DNA of 64,000 nucleotides from Kluyvera genomosp. 1 (GCF_001266615.1 NZ_LGHZ01000017.1:62001-126000), one strand, 5' to 3'; shown: positions 21,068 through 31,714, counted from the stretch's first letter. The notes: generated by a model from the letters alone, not told the origin. Translations and numbers: made by a program.

Positions 21068-22276
21068 ATGAATGAGTTCCCGGTTGTATTAGTGATTAAT
21101 AGCGGTTCATCGTCTATTAAATTCTCAGTGCTGGATGTCGAGACCTGTGATGTTTTACTGGCGGGTATCGCGGAAGGCATTAATACAGAGCGGGCGGGAT
21201 TATCGGTCAACGGCGGTGAGTCCTCACCGCTGTCTCACCCGACCTATGAAGCCGCGCTAAAGGCGATTTCCTTCGAGCTGGAAACGCGCGATTTAATCGA
21301 CAGCGTGGCCTTAATTGGCCACCGTATTGCCCACGGCGGCAATATCTTCACTCAGTCCGTACTGATTACCGATGAGGTTGTCGACGGTATTCGCCAGGTT
21401 TCGCCGCTGGCGCCGTTACACAACTACGCCAACCTCAGCGGAATTGAGTCGGCGCAGCATCTGTTTCCCGGCGTACAGCAGGTGGCGGTATTTGACACCA
21501 GCTTCCACCAAACCCTGCCACCGGAAGCCTATCTCTATGGATTACCGTGGAAATACACCGAGGAGCTTGGCGTTCGTCGCTACGGCTTCCACGGCACGTC
21601 GCACCGCTATGTTGCCCAGCAGGCCTATGACCTGCTGAAGCTACAGGAGGAGGATTCCGGGCTGGTGATTGCGCACCTTGGCAACGGCGCATCAATTTGC
21701 GCTGTGCATAACGGCAAAAGCGTGGATACCTCAATGGGCATGACGCCGCTGGAAGGCTTGATGATGGGCACCCGCAGCGGTGATGTCGACTTTGGCGCGA
21801 TGGCGTGGATTGCCGACCAGACCCACCAGACGATGAGTGACCTGGAACGCATCGTCAACAAGGAGTCTGGTCTGTTGGGGATTTCCGGGCTGTCGTCAGA
21901 TCTTCGCACCCTGGAGAAAGCCTGGCACGACGGCCATGAGCGCGCGCAGCTGGCGATTAAAACCTTTGTGCACCGCATTGCTCGACACATCGCAGGCCAC
22001 GCGGCTTCGCTGACCCGGCTTGACGCCATTATTTTCACCGGCGGTATTGGTGAAAACTCGCAGCTGATTCGCCGCCTGGTGATGGCGCATTTACGTGTGC
22101 TTGGGGTCATTGCCAACGATGACATGAACAGTCGGCCAAACAGCGACGGGGAGCGGATCATTTCTGACGAACGTTCCAGCGTGGTCTGCGCCGTGATTCC
22201 CACCAATGAAGAAAAAATGATTGCGCTGGACGCTATCCGTTTAGGGCACCTCAGTACGGTAGCGGAATACGCCTGA
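21068..22276 (+). CDS. tdcD: Propionate/acetate kinase TdcD
   Basis: Acetokinase-family enzyme (402 residues) making ATP from propionyl phosphate and ADP, the energy-yielding last step of threonine fermentation; propionyl phosphate comes from the TdcE product through phosphotransacetylase. [15 protein letters not shown] is acetokinase signature 1 at residues 10-24, GYRFHGTSH-type [15 protein letters not shown] is signature 2, and [13 protein letters not shown] is the adenosine pocket. Cytoplasmic. Intact and close to the E. coli length. Confidence 0.95.
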   Translation: MNEFPVVLVINSGSSSIKFSVLDVETCDVLLAGIAEGINTERAGLSVNGGESSPLSHPTYEAALKAISFELETRDLIDSVALIGHRIAHGGNIFTQSVLITDEVVDGIRQVSPLAPLHNYANLSGIESAQHLFPGVQQVAVFDTSFHQTLPPEAYLYGLPWKYTEELGVRRYGFHGTSHRYVAQQAYDLLKLQEEDSGLVIAHLGNGASICAVHNGKSVDTSMGMTPLEGLMMGTRSGDVDFGAMAWIADQTHQTMSDLERIVNKESGLLGISGLSSDLRTLEKAWHDGHERAQLAIKTFVHRIARHIAGHAASLTRLDAIIFTGGIGENSQLIRRLVMAHLRVLGVIANDDMNSRPNSDGERIISDERSSVVCAVIPTNEEKMIALDAIRLGHLSTVAEYA

Positions 22277-22310
22277 GTTAATCGCTTTTATTATTGAGAG
22301 AAGAGTTTTC

Positions 22311-24605
22311 ATGAAGGTAAATATCGATCTTAACGATATGCATTTTGCCGATGCATGGCGCGGTTTTAACGGTAGCGAATGGAAAGAAGAAATTAACGTT
22401 CGCGAGTTTATCCAGCACAACTACACGCCGTATGAAGGGGATGAATCTTTCCTCGCGGCGGCAACGCCAGCAACCACCGCGCTGTGGGAAAAAGTGATGG
22501 CGGGCATTCGTATCGAAAACGCCACCCATGCCCCGGTTGATTTTGATACCAATATCGCGACGACGATTACCGCGCACGATGCTGGGTATATCGATCAGAG
22601 TCTGGAGAAGATAGTCGGCCTGCAAACCGATAAACCGCTCAAGCGTGCGCTGCATCCGTTTGGCGGGATCAACATGATCAAAAGCTCGTTTGAAGCCTAC
22701 GGTCGTGAAATGGATGCCGATTTTGAGTACCAGTTTACTTCGCTGCGTAAAACCCATAACCAGGGCGTCTTCGATGCATATTCCCCGGATATGCTGCGTT
22801 GTCGTAAATCAGGCGTATTGACTGGTCTGCCGGACGGCTACGGACGCGGGCGCATTATCGGCGATTATCGCCGCGTGGCGCTCTACGGCATCCGCTACCT
22901 GGTGCGTGAGCGCGAGCTGCAGTTTGCCGACCTGCAAACCAAAATGGAGTGGGGCCAGGATCTGGAAGCCACGCTGCGTCTGCGTGAAGAGCTGGCGGAG
23001 CACCGCCGCGCGCTGCTGCAAATGCAGGAGATGGCGGCGAAGTACGGCTGTGATATTTCCCGCCCAGCGCTCAATGCGCAAGAAGCGGTGCAGTGGCTCT
23101 ATTTCGCCTATCTGGCGGCGGTGAAATCGCAGAACGGCGGCGCGATGTCGCTCGGCCGCACCGCCACGTTCCTCGATATCTACATTGAACGTGACATGCA
23201 GGAAGGGCGTCTTACCGAGGAACAGGCGCAGGAGCTTATCGACCACTTCATTATGAAGATCCGCATGGTGCGCTTCCTGCGCACGCCGGAGTTCGACACG
23301 CTGTTCTCCGGTGACCCAATCTGGGCAACGGAAGTGATCGGCGGGATGGGGCTGGACGGGCGCACGCTGGTGAGTAAAAACGCCTTCCGCTATCTGCATA
23401 CGCTGCACACCATGGGCCCGGCACCGGAGCCAAACCTGACTATTCTGTGGTCGGAAGCACTGCCGCCAGCCTTCAAGCAGTATGCCGCGCAGGTCTCTAT
23501 CGTTACTTCATCATTACAGTATGAAAATGACGACCTGATGCGCGCTGACTTTAACAGCGATGATTACGCGATTGCCTGTTGCGTCAGCCCAATGGTGATT
23601 GGTAAGCAGATGCAGTTCTTCGGTGCACGCGCCAACCTCGCCAAAACGTTGCTGTACGCGATTAACGGCGGGGTGGATGAAAAGCTGAAGATCCAGGTGG
23701 GGCCGAAAACTGCACCGCTGATGGATGATGTGCTCGACTACAACACGGTGATGGAGAGCCTCGATCACTTCATGGACTGGCTGGCGGTGCAGTACATCAG
23801 CGCGCTGAACGTCATCCACTACATGCACGACAAATACAGCTATGAAGCCTCGCTGATGGCGCTGCATGACCGCGATGTGTATCGCACCATGGCCTGCGGT
23901 ATCGCCGGGCTGTCGGTGGCGGCGGATTCTCTGTCTGCTATCAAACATGCCCGCGTGAAGCCGATTCGTGATGAAAATGGCCTGGCTATCGATTTCGAGA
24001 TTGAAGGCGATTACCCGCAGTACGGTAACAACGACGAGCGTGTGGATAGCATCGCCTGCGACTTGGTTGAGCGCTTTATGAAGAAAATCAGAGTGCTGCC
24101 AACTTACCGTCATGCGGTACCGACCCAGTCGATTCTCACCATCACCTCTAACGTGGTGTACGGCCAGAAAACGGGGAACACGCCGGACGGCCGCCGCGCA
24201 GGCACGCCGTTTGCGCCGGGCGCGAACCCGATGCACGGGCGCGATCGCAAAGGGGCGGTTGCTTCACTCACTTCAGTGGCGAAGCTGCCGTTTACTTACG
24301 CGAAGGACGGGATTTCGTACACCTTCTCCATTGTTCCGGCGGCGCTGGGCAAAGAGGATAGGGTACGCAAAACCAACCTCGTCGGGCTACTGGATGGGTA
24401 TTTCCACCATGAAGCCTCGGTGGAAGGTGGGCAGCATCTTAACGTCAACGTGATGAACCGCGACATGCTGCTGGACGCGATTGCCCACCCGGAAAATTAC
24501 CCGAATCTCACCATTCGCGTTTCTGGCTACGCGGTGCGTTTTAACGCACTGACGCGTGAGCAGCAGCAGGACGTGATTTCCCGAACCTTTACTCAAGCGA
24601 TTTAA
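22311..24605 (+). CDS. tdcE: 2-ketobutyrate formate-lyase / pyruvate formate-lyase TdcE
   Basis: Glycyl-radical enzyme (764 residues) splitting 2-ketobutyrate with CoA into propionyl-CoA and formate; it also accepts pyruvate. The catalytic cysteine pair is in [10 protein letters not shown] (residues 418-419), and the radical glycine in [10 protein letters not shown] is Gly739 by counting from the C-terminus. Activation needs a PFL-activating enzyme encoded elsewhere, and the radical form is oxygen-sensitive, fitting anaerobic expression. The paralogue PflB is the alternative, but operon position decides. Confidence 0.96.
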   Translation: MKVNIDLNDMHFADAWRGFNGSEWKEEINVREFIQHNYTPYEGDESFLAAATPATTALWEKVMAGIRIENATHAPVDFDTNIATTITAHDAGYIDQSLEKIVGLQTDKPLKRALHPFGGINMIKSSFEAYGREMDADFEYQFTSLRKTHNQGVFDAYSPDMLRCRKSGVLTGLPDGYGRGRIIGDYRRVALYGIRYLVRERELQFADLQTKMEWGQDLEATLRLREELAEHRRALLQMQEMAAKYGCDISRPALNAQEAVQWLYFAYLAAVKSQNGGAMSLGRTATFLDIYIERDMQEGRLTEEQAQELIDHFIMKIRMVRFLRTPEFDTLFSGDPIWATEVIGGMGLDGRTLVSKNAFRYLHTLHTMGPAPEPNLTILWSEALPPAFKQYAAQVSIVTSSLQYENDDLMRADFNSDDYAIACCVSPMVIGKQMQFFGARANLAKTLLYAINGGVDEKLKIQVGPKTAPLMDDVLDYNTVMESLDHFMDWLAVQYISALNVIHYMHDKYSYEASLMALHDRDVYRTMACGIAGLSVAADSLSAIKHARVKPIRDENGLAIDFEIEGDYPQYGNNDERVDSIACDLVERFMKKIRVLPTYRHAVPTQSILTITSNVVYGQKTGNTPDGRRAGTPFAPGANPMHGRDRKGAVASLTSVAKLPFTYAKDGISYTFSIVPAALGKEDRVRKTNLVGLLDGYFHHEASVEGGQHLNVNVMNRDMLLDAIAHPENYPNLTIRVSGYAVRFNALTREQQQDVISRTFTQAI

Positions 24606-24619
24606 TCGGTGGAGTGTGT

Positions 24620-25015
24620 ATGAAAAAGTTGATTGAAACCTCCCGTGCGCCGGGCGCCATTGGCCCTTATGTACAGGGAATTGATTTAGGCAAAATGATC
24701 TTCACCTCCGGGCAGATCCCGGTCGATCCACGTAATGGTGAGATCCCTGCCGACGTCGCGGATCAGGCTCGGCTGAGTCTTGAGAACGTGAAAGCGATCA
24801 TTGTCGAAGCGGGGCTGGACGTGGGCAGCATCGTCAAAATGACGGTCTTTATCACCGATCTCAACGATTTTGCGACCATCAACCAGGTTTACCAGCAATT
24901 TTTCGACGAGCATCAGGCGACCTATCCAACGCGCAGCTGCGTGCAGGTCGCACGTTTGCCGAAAGATGTGAAGCTGGAAATTGAAGCCATCGCCGTGCGT
25001 GGGGACAGCCTGTAA
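24620..25015 (+). CDS. tdcF: RidA-family reactive intermediate deaminase TdcF
   Basis: Small YjgF/YER057c/UK114-family protein (131 residues) expected to form a trimer and hydrolyse reactive enamine/imine intermediates such as 2-aminoacrylate produced by TdcB and TdcG. Family motifs: APGAIGPYVQG, FTSGQIPV, LENVKAI and TRSCVQVARLPKDVKLEIEAIA, which contains the conserved arginine. I use the ATG at 24620 with GGTGGAG upstream; a GTG six bases earlier is in frame. It is very close to tdcE (14 bp). Confidence 0.94.
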   Translation: MKKLIETSRAPGAIGPYVQGIDLGKMIFTSGQIPVDPRNGEIPADVADQARLSLENVKAIIVEAGLDVGSIVKMTVFITDLNDFATINQVYQQFFDEHQATYPTRSCVQVARLPKDVKLEIEAIAVRGDSL

Positions 25016-25032
25016 CCCGCATGTAGCCTCAC

Positions 25033-25054
25033 CGGGCTGCCATCCGGCAGCCCG
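25033..25054 (+). other. Intercistronic hairpin tdcF-tdcG
   Basis: CGGGCTGCC ATCC GGCAGCCCG is a perfect 9-bp stem with a 4-base loop and no T-run, between the tdcF stop and tdcG start; a likely mRNA stabiliser or partial attenuator. Confidence 0.55.
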
Positions 25055-25082
25055 TCTCTGAAGCCGTATCGAGGTCACGGAT

Positions 25083-26447
25083 ATGATTAGTACATTCGAT
25101 ATGTTCAAAATTGGCGTCGGGCCATCCAGCTCCCACACCGTGGGGCCAATGAACGCCGGGAAAACGTTTATTGACGAGCTGGCGGCCGGAGGCTTTTTAC
25201 CGCAGACCACTCGCCTGACGGTCGATCTTTACGGTTCGCTTTCCCTCACCGGGAAAGGGCATGCCACCGATGTCGCGGTGGTCATGGGGTTGGCGGGTAA
25301 TCGCCCGGAAAGCGTCGACATCGATGCCATGCAGCCATTTATGCGCGCCGTCGAACGCAGTGGCCTGCTCAGCCTGGCACAGGGCGAAGCCGAAGTGTCG
25401 TTTTCGCTGAGCGATGACGTCATTTTTCATGATCATGCCCTGCCGCGCCATGAAAACGGTATGCGTTTTACCGCACGCAGTGGCGATACCATTTTACTTT
25501 GTAGAACCTATTACTCCATCGGCGGCGGTTTTATTGTCGAAGAGTCGAAGTTTGGCCAGGAGTTTGATGTTGAACAACCGGTCCCTTACCCCTTCCATTC
25601 CGCTAGTGAACTGATGCAGCAGTGCAAAGATCACGGGCTGTCTATTTCAGGCCTGATGATGCAAAACGAGCTGGCGCTAAGAAGTCAGAGCGATATTGAT
25701 ACCGGGCTCATGCGTATCTGGCACGTGATGCGCACCGGAATTGAGCGCGGGATGAATACCGAAGGCGTGCTGCCGGGGCCACTCAGCGTGCCGCGCCGCG
25801 CGGTTGCGCTACGTAGACAACTGGTGTCCAGCGACAGCACGTCAAGCGATCCGATGAATGTGATCGACTGGATCAACATGTTTGCGCTGGCGGTCAGCGA
25901 AGAGAATGCGGCGGGGGGGCGAGTTGTCACTGCGCCCACCAACGGCGCGTGCGGCATCGTGCCAGCGGTGCTGGCTTATTACGATAAGTTCAGGCGTACG
26001 GCCAATGGCAACTCGATTGCCCGCTATCTACTCGCGGCAGGCGCGATTGGCGGGCTGTATAAGCGTAACGCTTCCATTTCAGGCGCAGAAGTCGGCTGTC
26101 AGGGTGAGGTCGGTGTGGCGGCATCCATGGCAGCGGCGGGGTTAGCTGAACTGCTCGGCGGTAGCCCGCAGCAGGTCTGTATGGCGGCCGAGATCGCTAT
26201 GGAGCACAATCTGGGGCTGACCTGCGATCCGGTGGGCGGACAGGTACAGATCCCCTGTATCGAACGTAACGCGATCAATGCAGTAAAAGCGGTGAATGCG
26301 GCGCGTATGGCCATTCAGCGTACCAGCGAAGCGCGCGTGTCGCTCGATAAGATCATCGAGACCATGTATGAGACCGGAAAGGATATGAACGAGAAATACC
26401 GCGAAACGTCGCGCGGTGGGTTGGCGATAAAAGTGCTGTGTGATTAG
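25083..26447 (+). CDS. tdcG: L-serine dehydratase TdcG
   Basis: Iron-sulfur L-serine deaminase (454 residues), homologue of SdaA/SdaB, converting serine to pyruvate and ammonia. The N-terminal beta domain begins MISTFDMFKIGVGPSSSHTVGPM; the alpha domain contains APTNGACGIVPAV, EVGCQGEVGVA and NLGLTCDPVGGQVQIPCIERN, which hold the cysteines of the [4Fe-4S] cluster. Oxygen-labile and cytoplasmic. Last gene of the tdc operon, followed by an intrinsic terminator. Confidence 0.95.
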   Translation: MISTFDMFKIGVGPSSSHTVGPMNAGKTFIDELAAGGFLPQTTRLTVDLYGSLSLTGKGHATDVAVVMGLAGNRPESVDIDAMQPFMRAVERSGLLSLAQGEAEVSFSLSDDVIFHDHALPRHENGMRFTARSGDTILLCRTYYSIGGGFIVEESKFGQEFDVEQPVPYPFHSASELMQQCKDHGLSISGLMMQNELALRSQSDIDTGLMRIWHVMRTGIERGMNTEGVLPGPLSVPRRAVALRRQLVSSDSTSSDPMNVIDWINMFALAVSEENAAGGRVVTAPTNGACGIVPAVLAYYDKFRRTANGNSIARYLLAAGAIGGLYKRNASISGAEVGCQGEVGVAASMAAAGLAELLGGSPQQVCMAAEIAMEHNLGLTCDPVGGQVQIPCIERNAINAVKAVNAARMAIQRTSEARVSLDKIIETMYETGKDMNEKYRETSRGGLAIKVLCD

Positions 26448-26491
26448 CACCTGGTGCCGTCAGCCGTGACGTGATAAATCGGTGAAATCCC

Positions 26492-26532
26492 CAACGCAAC
26501 GCCCTTGGCCTGATGGCCCGGGGCGTTTTTTT
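26492..26532 (+). terminator. tdc operon terminator
   Basis: ACGCCCTTGGCC and GGCCCGGGGCGT form an imperfect GC-rich hairpin directly followed by TTTTTTT, about 45 bp after tdcG. Confidence 0.85.
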
Positions 26533-27045
26533 TGGCGGTCTTGTGTCATGACAAACAGGGATGTTAAGCAGCGAATTATCTTGTTTACTTACATTTTCCC
26601 TACAAACATCAGAATTATTGACTAAATCACCCTGACTCTGTGATAGACATCATTTTTTGCCGCTGCTGGCGGTTACATCCTGGTAACTCATCTGTTTGCG
26701 CTATTTCACAGAATTTCGGCGTTAAGCGAAGGCGCAGATAAAGTGTCATTGATTAAATTCGTTATAAATCAATCAATTATGTTTATTCGTCCAATGCTGA
26801 AATACAGAAATCCTTTGTAATTTGATATGTGGAGAAATAAAAGCGCTTATATATCGCTAAAAGGGGGATAAATTTCTCTCTATAGCCGTTTCCATGCCAG
26901 CAGTGACAAGTTTTTTCTCCTTAACCCGCGCTATCATCTATCCACTATAAAAAATGTGGTTAATCACGCTGCATTGCTAAAAATATGTGGAATATCAATC
27001 TGTATTAAAACAATAAACCCTACAAACCAAGAGTGAGACTTTGTT
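26533..27045 (+). promoter_or_regulatory. Long AT-rich leader/promoter region of yhaO
   Basis: No supported gene lies in this 513-bp stretch. It holds the yhaO promoter. In E. coli the Lrp-type regulator CyuR (YbaO/DecR) controls yhaOM in response to cysteine, but I could not place its site by eye. Several short A/T runs and ATAAAAGCGCTTATAT (26836-26851), a partly palindromic element centred on AGCGCT, stand out. Confidence 0.4.
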
Positions 27046-28371
27046 ATGGAAACAATCTCAATTACCCCGGCGCCAACCTCGAGCGCAGCAGCACGAGCGG
27101 GCATGTCGGAAAGCGAATGGCAGGCGGCAATTAAATTCGACAGTACCGATGTGGGCTGGGTCATTATGAGTATCGGGATGGCTATCGGCGCGGGGATTGT
27201 ATTTTTGCCCGTCCAGGTGGGATTAATGGGCCTGTGGGTGTTCCTGCTCTCTTCTATCGTCGGTTATCCGGCGATGTATCTGTTCCAGCGGCTATTTATT
27301 AACACCCTGGCAGAATCCCCGGAGTGTAAAGATTACCCGAGCGTAATCAGCGGCTATCTGGGCAAAAACTGGGGCATTTTGCTGGGTGCGCTCTATTTCA
27401 TCATGCTGGTGATTTGGATGTTTGTTTACTCCACCGCCATCACCAATGACAGCGCCTCGTATCTGCATACGTTCGGCGTCACCGACGGCCTGCTCTCCGA
27501 AAACCCATTTTATGGTCTGGTGCTGATCTGCGTGCTGGTGGCTATCTCTTCGCGGGGGGAAAAGCTGCTGTTTAAAGTCTCCAGCTTTATGGTGCTGACC
27601 AAGCTGCTGGTGGTCGCGGCGCTGGGCGCATCGATGGTGGGGATGTGGCATCTGTATAACGCCGGTACGCTGCCGCCGATGGGGCTGCTGATTAAAAATG
27701 CCATCATCACGCTGCCGTTTACGCTGACTTCCATCCTGTTTATTCAGACTCTGAGCCCGATGGTTATCTCCTATCGTTCGAAGGAGAAATCTCGTGAAGT
27801 CGCACGCCATAAAGCGCTGCGTGCCATGAATATCGCTTTCGGTATTCTGTTTGTGGTGGTCTTCTTCTATGCCGTCTCCTTCACCCTGGCGATGGGCCAC
27901 GATGAAGCGGTCAAAGCTTATGAACAAAACATCTCGGCGCTGGCAATTGCGGCGCAGTTCATCAACGGCAGCGCTGGAGCATGGGTCACCGTGGTTAGCG
28001 TCATCCTCAACATTTTTGCCGTGATGACCGCGTTCTTCGGCGTTTACCTTGGCTTCCGTGAAGCGACTCAGGGCATTGTGATTAACCTGCTGCGTCGCAA
28101 AATGCCGGAAGAGAAAATCAATCAGAAGCTGGTGCAGCGCGGGATCATGCTGTTCGCCATTCTGCTGGCCTGGAGCGCAATTGTCCTCAACGCACCGGTG
28201 CTGAGCTTCACCTCTATCTGTAGTCCTATCTTCGGGATGGTCGGCTGTCTTATCCCGGCCTGGCTGGTTTACAAAGTGCCGGCGCTGCACAAATACAAAG
28301 GTGTCTCGCTGGTGATCATCATCATCACGGGTCTGCTGCTCTGTGTGTCTCCGTTCCTGGCATTCTCTTGA
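27046..28371 (+). CDS. yhaO: Serine/cysteine transporter YhaO (DlsT/CyuP)
   Basis: HAAAP-family amino-acid:proton symporter of 441 residues with about eleven helices, reported in E. coli as a D/L-serine transporter (DlsT) and, with CyuA, linked to anaerobic cysteine use (CyuP). The signature VGWVIMSIGMAIGAGIVFLP forms helix 1 after a 35-residue cytoplasmic N-terminus. It resembles TdcC in overall plan. The ribosome site is weak (GTGAG). It is followed 16 bp later by yhaM, so transporter and enzyme are likely cotranscribed. Confidence 0.93.
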   Translation: METISITPAPTSSAAARAGMSESEWQAAIKFDSTDVGWVIMSIGMAIGAGIVFLPVQVGLMGLWVFLLSSIVGYPAMYLFQRLFINTLAESPECKDYPSVISGYLGKNWGILLGALYFIMLVIWMFVYSTAITNDSASYLHTFGVTDGLLSENPFYGLVLICVLVAISSRGEKLLFKVSSFMVLTKLLVVAALGASMVGMWHLYNAGTLPPMGLLIKNAIITLPFTLTSILFIQTLSPMVISYRSKEKSREVARHKALRAMNIAFGILFVVVFFYAVSFTLAMGHDEAVKAYEQNISALAIAAQFINGSAGAWVTVVSVILNIFAVMTAFFGVYLGFREATQGIVINLLRRKMPEEKINQKLVQRGIMLFAILLAWSAIVLNAPVLSFTSICSPIFGMVGCLIPAWLVYKVPALHKYKGVSLVIIIITGLLLCVSPFLAFS

Positions 28372-28387
28372 TTAATTGGTGGTAAAA

Positions 28388-29692
28388 ATGGCTGAAGTGA
28401 AAATGAACCCGCTATGGGACGTGCTGATTCAGGCGGTAAAACAGAACGTCAAACCCGCAATGGGTTGTACCGAGCCGGTGTCACTGGCGTTAGCCAGCGC
28501 CATTGCGGCCTCGCATCTGGCCGGTCGAGTCATCCGTGTTGACGCCAAAGTTTCACCCAATCTGATGAAAAACGGTATGGGTGTTACCGTACCCGGCACG
28601 GGAATGGTGGGGCTACCGATTGCCGCCGCTGTGGGGGCACTAGGCGGTGATTCGCAGGCCGGGCTGGAAGTGCTGAAAAGCGCGTCGGTGGATGCCATTG
28701 CCGCAGGCAAGCTGCTGCTCGCCAGTGGTAAGGTCTCGGTGGCTATCCAGGAACCGTGCGATGAAGTGCTGTATGCCAGCGCCACGGTTTACACGACGGA
28801 TGAGTCGGCGACGGTCACCATCGCCGGTGGCCATACACGGGTTATCCGTATTGTGAAGAACGGCGTTGTTCTGCTGGATGCTGGTGGTTGTGCGGGGACG
28901 GGAGAGGAGACGGCGGTATCGCTGGAAAACGTGACCTTGGCGCAGGTGGTGGAATTTGCCGAACAGGTGCCGTTTGAACGCATCAGTTTTATTCTTGATG
29001 CGGCGCTGCTCAACGATGCGCTGTCTCATGAGGGGCTGCGCGCGCCATATGGTCTGCACATCGGCGCGACGTTACAGCGCCAGCGTGAGCGCGGGCTGCT
29101 GGCGAAAGATCTGTTGAGCGACATTATGATCCGCACTTCAGCGGCCTCCGATGCACGCATGGGCGGCGCCTGTCTACCGGCGATGAGTAACTCCGGTTCT
29201 GGTAATCAGGGCATTGCTGCCACCATGCCGGTGGTGGTGGTGGCCGAGCATCTGGGATGTTCACAGGAGAAAATGGCGCGTGGGCTGATTCTGTCGCATA
29301 TGACGGCTATCTATATTCACCATCAGCTGCCGATGCTTTCCGCGCTGTGCGCCGCCACGACCGCCTCGATGGGGGCTGCCGCTGGGATTTGCTGGCTGAT
29401 TGACGGCAGCTATCGCTGCATCGCAATGGCGATTAGCAGCATGATTGGCGACGTGAGCGGCATGATTTGCGATGGCGCATCCAATAGCTGCGCAATGAAG
29501 GTCTCTACCAGCGTATCGTCGGCGTGGAAAGCGGTGCTGATGGCGCTGGATGAAACTGCTGTTACCGGAAACGAGGGCATTGTAGCCAACGATGTAGAAC
29601 AGTCGATTAGCAATCTCTGCGCGCTGGCCTGCCACTCTATGCAGCAAACCGACAAGCAGGTGATTGAAATTATGGCGAGTAAAATCGCTTAG
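28388..29692 (+). CDS. yhaM: L-cysteine desulfidase YhaM (CyuA)
   Basis: UPF0597/CyuA-family iron-sulfur enzyme (434 residues) degrading L-cysteine to pyruvate, ammonia and sulfide. [14 protein letters not shown] (Cys27), [28 protein letters not shown] and [13 protein letters not shown] are the conserved blocks; the cysteines in the first and last are expected cluster ligands. The start at 28388 has GGTGG about six bases upstream; a TTG in frame at 28376 is unlikely. The first 20 residues and the region around residues 140-180 diverge most from K-12. Confidence 0.92.
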   Translation: MAEVKMNPLWDVLIQAVKQNVKPAMGCTEPVSLALASAIAASHLAGRVIRVDAKVSPNLMKNGMGVTVPGTGMVGLPIAAAVGALGGDSQAGLEVLKSASVDAIAAGKLLLASGKVSVAIQEPCDEVLYASATVYTTDESATVTIAGGHTRVIRIVKNGVVLLDAGGCAGTGEETAVSLENVTLAQVVEFAEQVPFERISFILDAALLNDALSHEGLRAPYGLHIGATLQRQRERGLLAKDLLSDIMIRTSAASDARMGGACLPAMSNSGSGNQGIAATMPVVVVAEHLGCSQEKMARGLILSHMTAIYIHHQLPMLSALCAATTASMGAAAGICWLIDGSYRCIAMAISSMIGDVSGMICDGASNSCAMKVSTSVSSAWKAVLMALDETAVTGNEGIVANDVEQSISNLCALACHSMQQTDKQVIEIMASKIA

Positions 29693-29697
29693 CTGAG

Positions 29698-29718
29698 CGC
29701 CCCGGTGGCTGGCCGGGG
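29698..29718. terminator. Bidirectional terminator between yhaM and yhaL
   Basis: GCCCCGG and CCGGGGC form a 7-bp GC stem with a 7-base loop between converging genes; followed on the + strand by GTTCTTT. Confidence 0.7.
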
Positions 29719-29725
29719 CCGTTCT

Positions 29726-29890
29726 TTATACAGCGCTAGCTTCTTCATCCAGACGGCTTTGCGCCTGTACCACAATGGCTTCGAGCTCACTGAGCATCTC
29801 TTCAAAACCAAACGCGGCCGGTGCTTCAACCGATGGTGCCGCAGTAACGGCATCAACTGTCTGCTGTTGTTTCTTGTTTTTCTTACTCAT
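29726..29890 (-). CDS. yhaL: Small conserved protein YhaL
   Basis: A 54-residue reading frame starting MSKKNKKQQQTVD and containing FGFEEMLSELEAIVVQAQSR, which matches E. coli YhaL (also 54 residues, with YEEMLSELEAIV). A lysine/glutamine-rich start, a short Ala/Pro/Val spacer and an amphipathic acidic helix are visible; there is no signal peptide or membrane segment. Function is unknown. It lies 22 bp after yhaK on the same strand and is probably cotranscribed with it. Confidence 0.85.
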   Translation of the reverse strand: MSKKNKKQQQTVDAVTAAPSVEAPAAFGFEEMLSELEAIVVQAQSRLDEEASAV

Positions 29891-29912
29891 TTTGTACTGC
29901 TCCCTGCTGGTG

Positions 29913-30614
29913 CTATACCGGTAAATCTATCAGTAAAGCGCGCAGAGGGGTATCAGCCACCAGTGTGATATTGCTCTCATCGCGAATAAATGCTCCATCA
30001 CCGCAGGTTAAGGCCTGTTTTTGCGCATCATGGGCGTCTGCGTGCACCGTGCCGTGAATCGACTGCAGGTAGGCGCGTGGGCCATGCAGCTGCAGGCTCA
30101 CCTGTTCGCCTTTGTCCAACTCGATATGGTGCAGCCATACCTGCTGGCGCAGCTGCAGACTGCCTTCACTGCCGTCCGGAGACGCTAACAGTTGGTGCTC
30201 GGAACTGTGCAATTTCATCTTCTGCACACGTGAGTTTTCACGTTCCGGGCAGGCGTCCAGCCAGATTTGGATCCGGGTTAACGATTTGTCTTTGCTGAGG
30301 TTATGCTCGCTATAGCTGACGCCAGGCTGAGTGGCAATCAACAGGGCTTCACCGGCCTTGGCCTTCACGTGATGACCTTCGTTATCACGATACTCGGCTT
30401 CACCTTCCAGAATCAGGTTAAGGATATCTACTTTCGGGTAGGTCCGCGGCTGGAAGGCGGCGCCGGGCGCGAGCACTTCCTGATTCAGCACGCGCAGAGA
30501 GGCGTAACCCAGCAGTTTCGGATCAAAATAATGCCCAAAAGAGAAGGTATAGCGGGCCTGCAGCCAACCGAAGTCAGCTTGTCCGCACTGTTTTGCTGTT
30601 CTTGTGGTAATCAT
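29913..30614 (-). CDS. yhaK: Pirin-family protein YhaK
   Basis: Bicupin of the pirin superfamily, 233 residues as in E. coli. GHYFDPKLLGYASLRVLNQ and FQPRTYPKVDILN (about residues 55-67) belong to the first cupin. The usual pirin metal ligands (FGxHPHxxxE) are not intact: here a Tyr-Pro-Lys occupies the HPH position, as in K-12 YhaK. The E. coli protein is described as sensitive to oxidants; its role is not settled. Transcribed divergently from yhaJ over 104 bp. Confidence 0.92.
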   Translation of the reverse strand: MITTRTAKQCGQADFGWLQARYTFSFGHYFDPKLLGYASLRVLNQEVLAPGAAFQPRTYPKVDILNLILEGEAEYRDNEGHHVKAKAGEALLIATQPGVSYSEHNLSKDKSLTRIQIWLDACPERENSRVQKMKLHSSEHQLLASPDGSEGSLQLRQQVWLHHIELDKGEQVSLQLHGPRAYLQSIHGTVHADAHDAQKQALTCGDGAFIRDESNITLVADTPLRALLIDLPV

Positions 30615-30718
30615 CTTCTTGACCCTCCTTTACACTAAAACAATGGTAAAGGTATGGACGCTGCATTGTTAGCCAGATATTCTGCCCGGTATGTTCAAAT
30701 TTCCTGAATGAGAACGCC

Positions 30719-31615
30719 ATGGCTAAAGAGAGAGCACTGACGCTGGAAGCACTACGAGTAATGGACGCCATCGATAGGCGCGGCAGCTTTGCCGCGGCAG
30801 CCGATGAGCTGGGCCGTGTGCCTTCGGCATTGAGCTACACCATGCAAAAGCTGGAGGAAGAGCTGGACGTGGTGTTATTTGACCGCTCAGGTCATCGAAC
30901 AAAATTCACCAACGTCGGGCGCATGCTGCTGGAACGTGGTCGCGTGCTGCTGGAAGCGGCGGATAAGCTGACAACCGATGCCGAAGCGCTGGCGCGCGGT
31001 TGGGAAACCCATCTCACCATCGTCGCAGAGGCGCTGATCCCAACGCCAACGCTATTCCCGTTGGTGGAGAAGCTGGCGACCAAATCCAATACCCAGTTGT
31101 CGATTATTACCGAAGTGCTGGCGGGGGCCTGGGAGCGTCTGGAGCAGGGACGTGCGGACATCGTCATTGCGCCGGACATGCATTTCCGTTCATCAACGGA
31201 GATCAACTCGCGCAAACTGTACTCGGTGATGAACGTCTATGTTGCTGCACCGGATCATCCGATTCATCAGGAAGCCGAACCGCTTTCAGAAGTGACCCGC
31301 GTGAAGTATCGCGGCGTGGCGATTGCCGATACCGCACGCGAACGTCCGGTCCTGACGGTACAGCTATTGGATAAACAGCCGCGATTGACGGTGACGTCGA
31401 TGGAAGAAAAACGTCAGGCGCTGTTGGCCGGGTTGGGTGTGGCGACGATGCCGTATCCGCTGGTGGAAGAGGATATTGCGCAGGGGCGTCTGCGGGTGGT
31501 AAGCCCGGAGTATACCAGCGAGATTGATATCATCATGGCGTGGCGACGCGACAGTATGGGTGAAGCTAAATCCTGGTGTCTGCGTGAAATCCAGAAATTA
31601 TTGACCGCCAGATAG
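30719..31615 (+). CDS. yhaJ: LysR-family transcriptional regulator YhaJ
   Basis: LysR regulator of 298 residues. The N-terminal helix-turn-helix is at about residues 8-60 (RRGSFAAAADELGRVPSALS); the effector domain follows. In E. coli YhaJ activates yqjF and its own gene, has been used as a sensor of 2,4-dinitrotoluene degradation products, and affects virulence genes in pathogenic strains. yqjF is 2 kb downstream here, so the pair is conserved. The natural inducer is unknown. Confidence 0.92.
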   Translation: MAKERALTLEALRVMDAIDRRGSFAAAADELGRVPSALSYTMQKLEEELDVVLFDRSGHRTKFTNVGRMLLERGRVLLEAADKLTTDAEALARGWETHLTIVAEALIPTPTLFPLVEKLATKSNTQLSIITEVLAGAWERLEQGRADIVIAPDMHFRSSTEINSRKLYSVMNVYVAAPDHPIHQEAEPLSEVTRVKYRGVAIADTARERPVLTVQLLDKQPRLTVTSMEEKRQALLAGLGVATMPYPLVEEDIAQGRLRVVSPEYTSEIDIIMAWRRDSMGEAKSWCLREIQKLLTAR

Positions 31616-31627
31616 GGCCCTTGAAGG

Positions 31628-31658
31628 ATTCCCGGCTGGGTAACGTGCCGCCGGGAAT
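31628..31658. terminator. Probable bidirectional terminator between yhaJ and yhaH
   Basis: ATTCCCGGC and GCCGGGAAT form a perfect 9-bp stem around a 13-base loop, 13 bp after yhaJ and between converging genes. No long T-run follows on either strand, so termination may be weak or Rho-assisted. Confidence 0.5.
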
Positions 31659-31714
31659 GTCCCGGAGTCGGTGCTGGGCACCTCGTCCGGGCTATCTTGT
31701 GACGGTGAATACCA

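Noticed and set aside
29698-29890. Treating the yhaM-yhaK gap as empty
   Set aside because: A 54-codon frame matching YhaL is present on the minus strand, so the gap was annotated as a gene.
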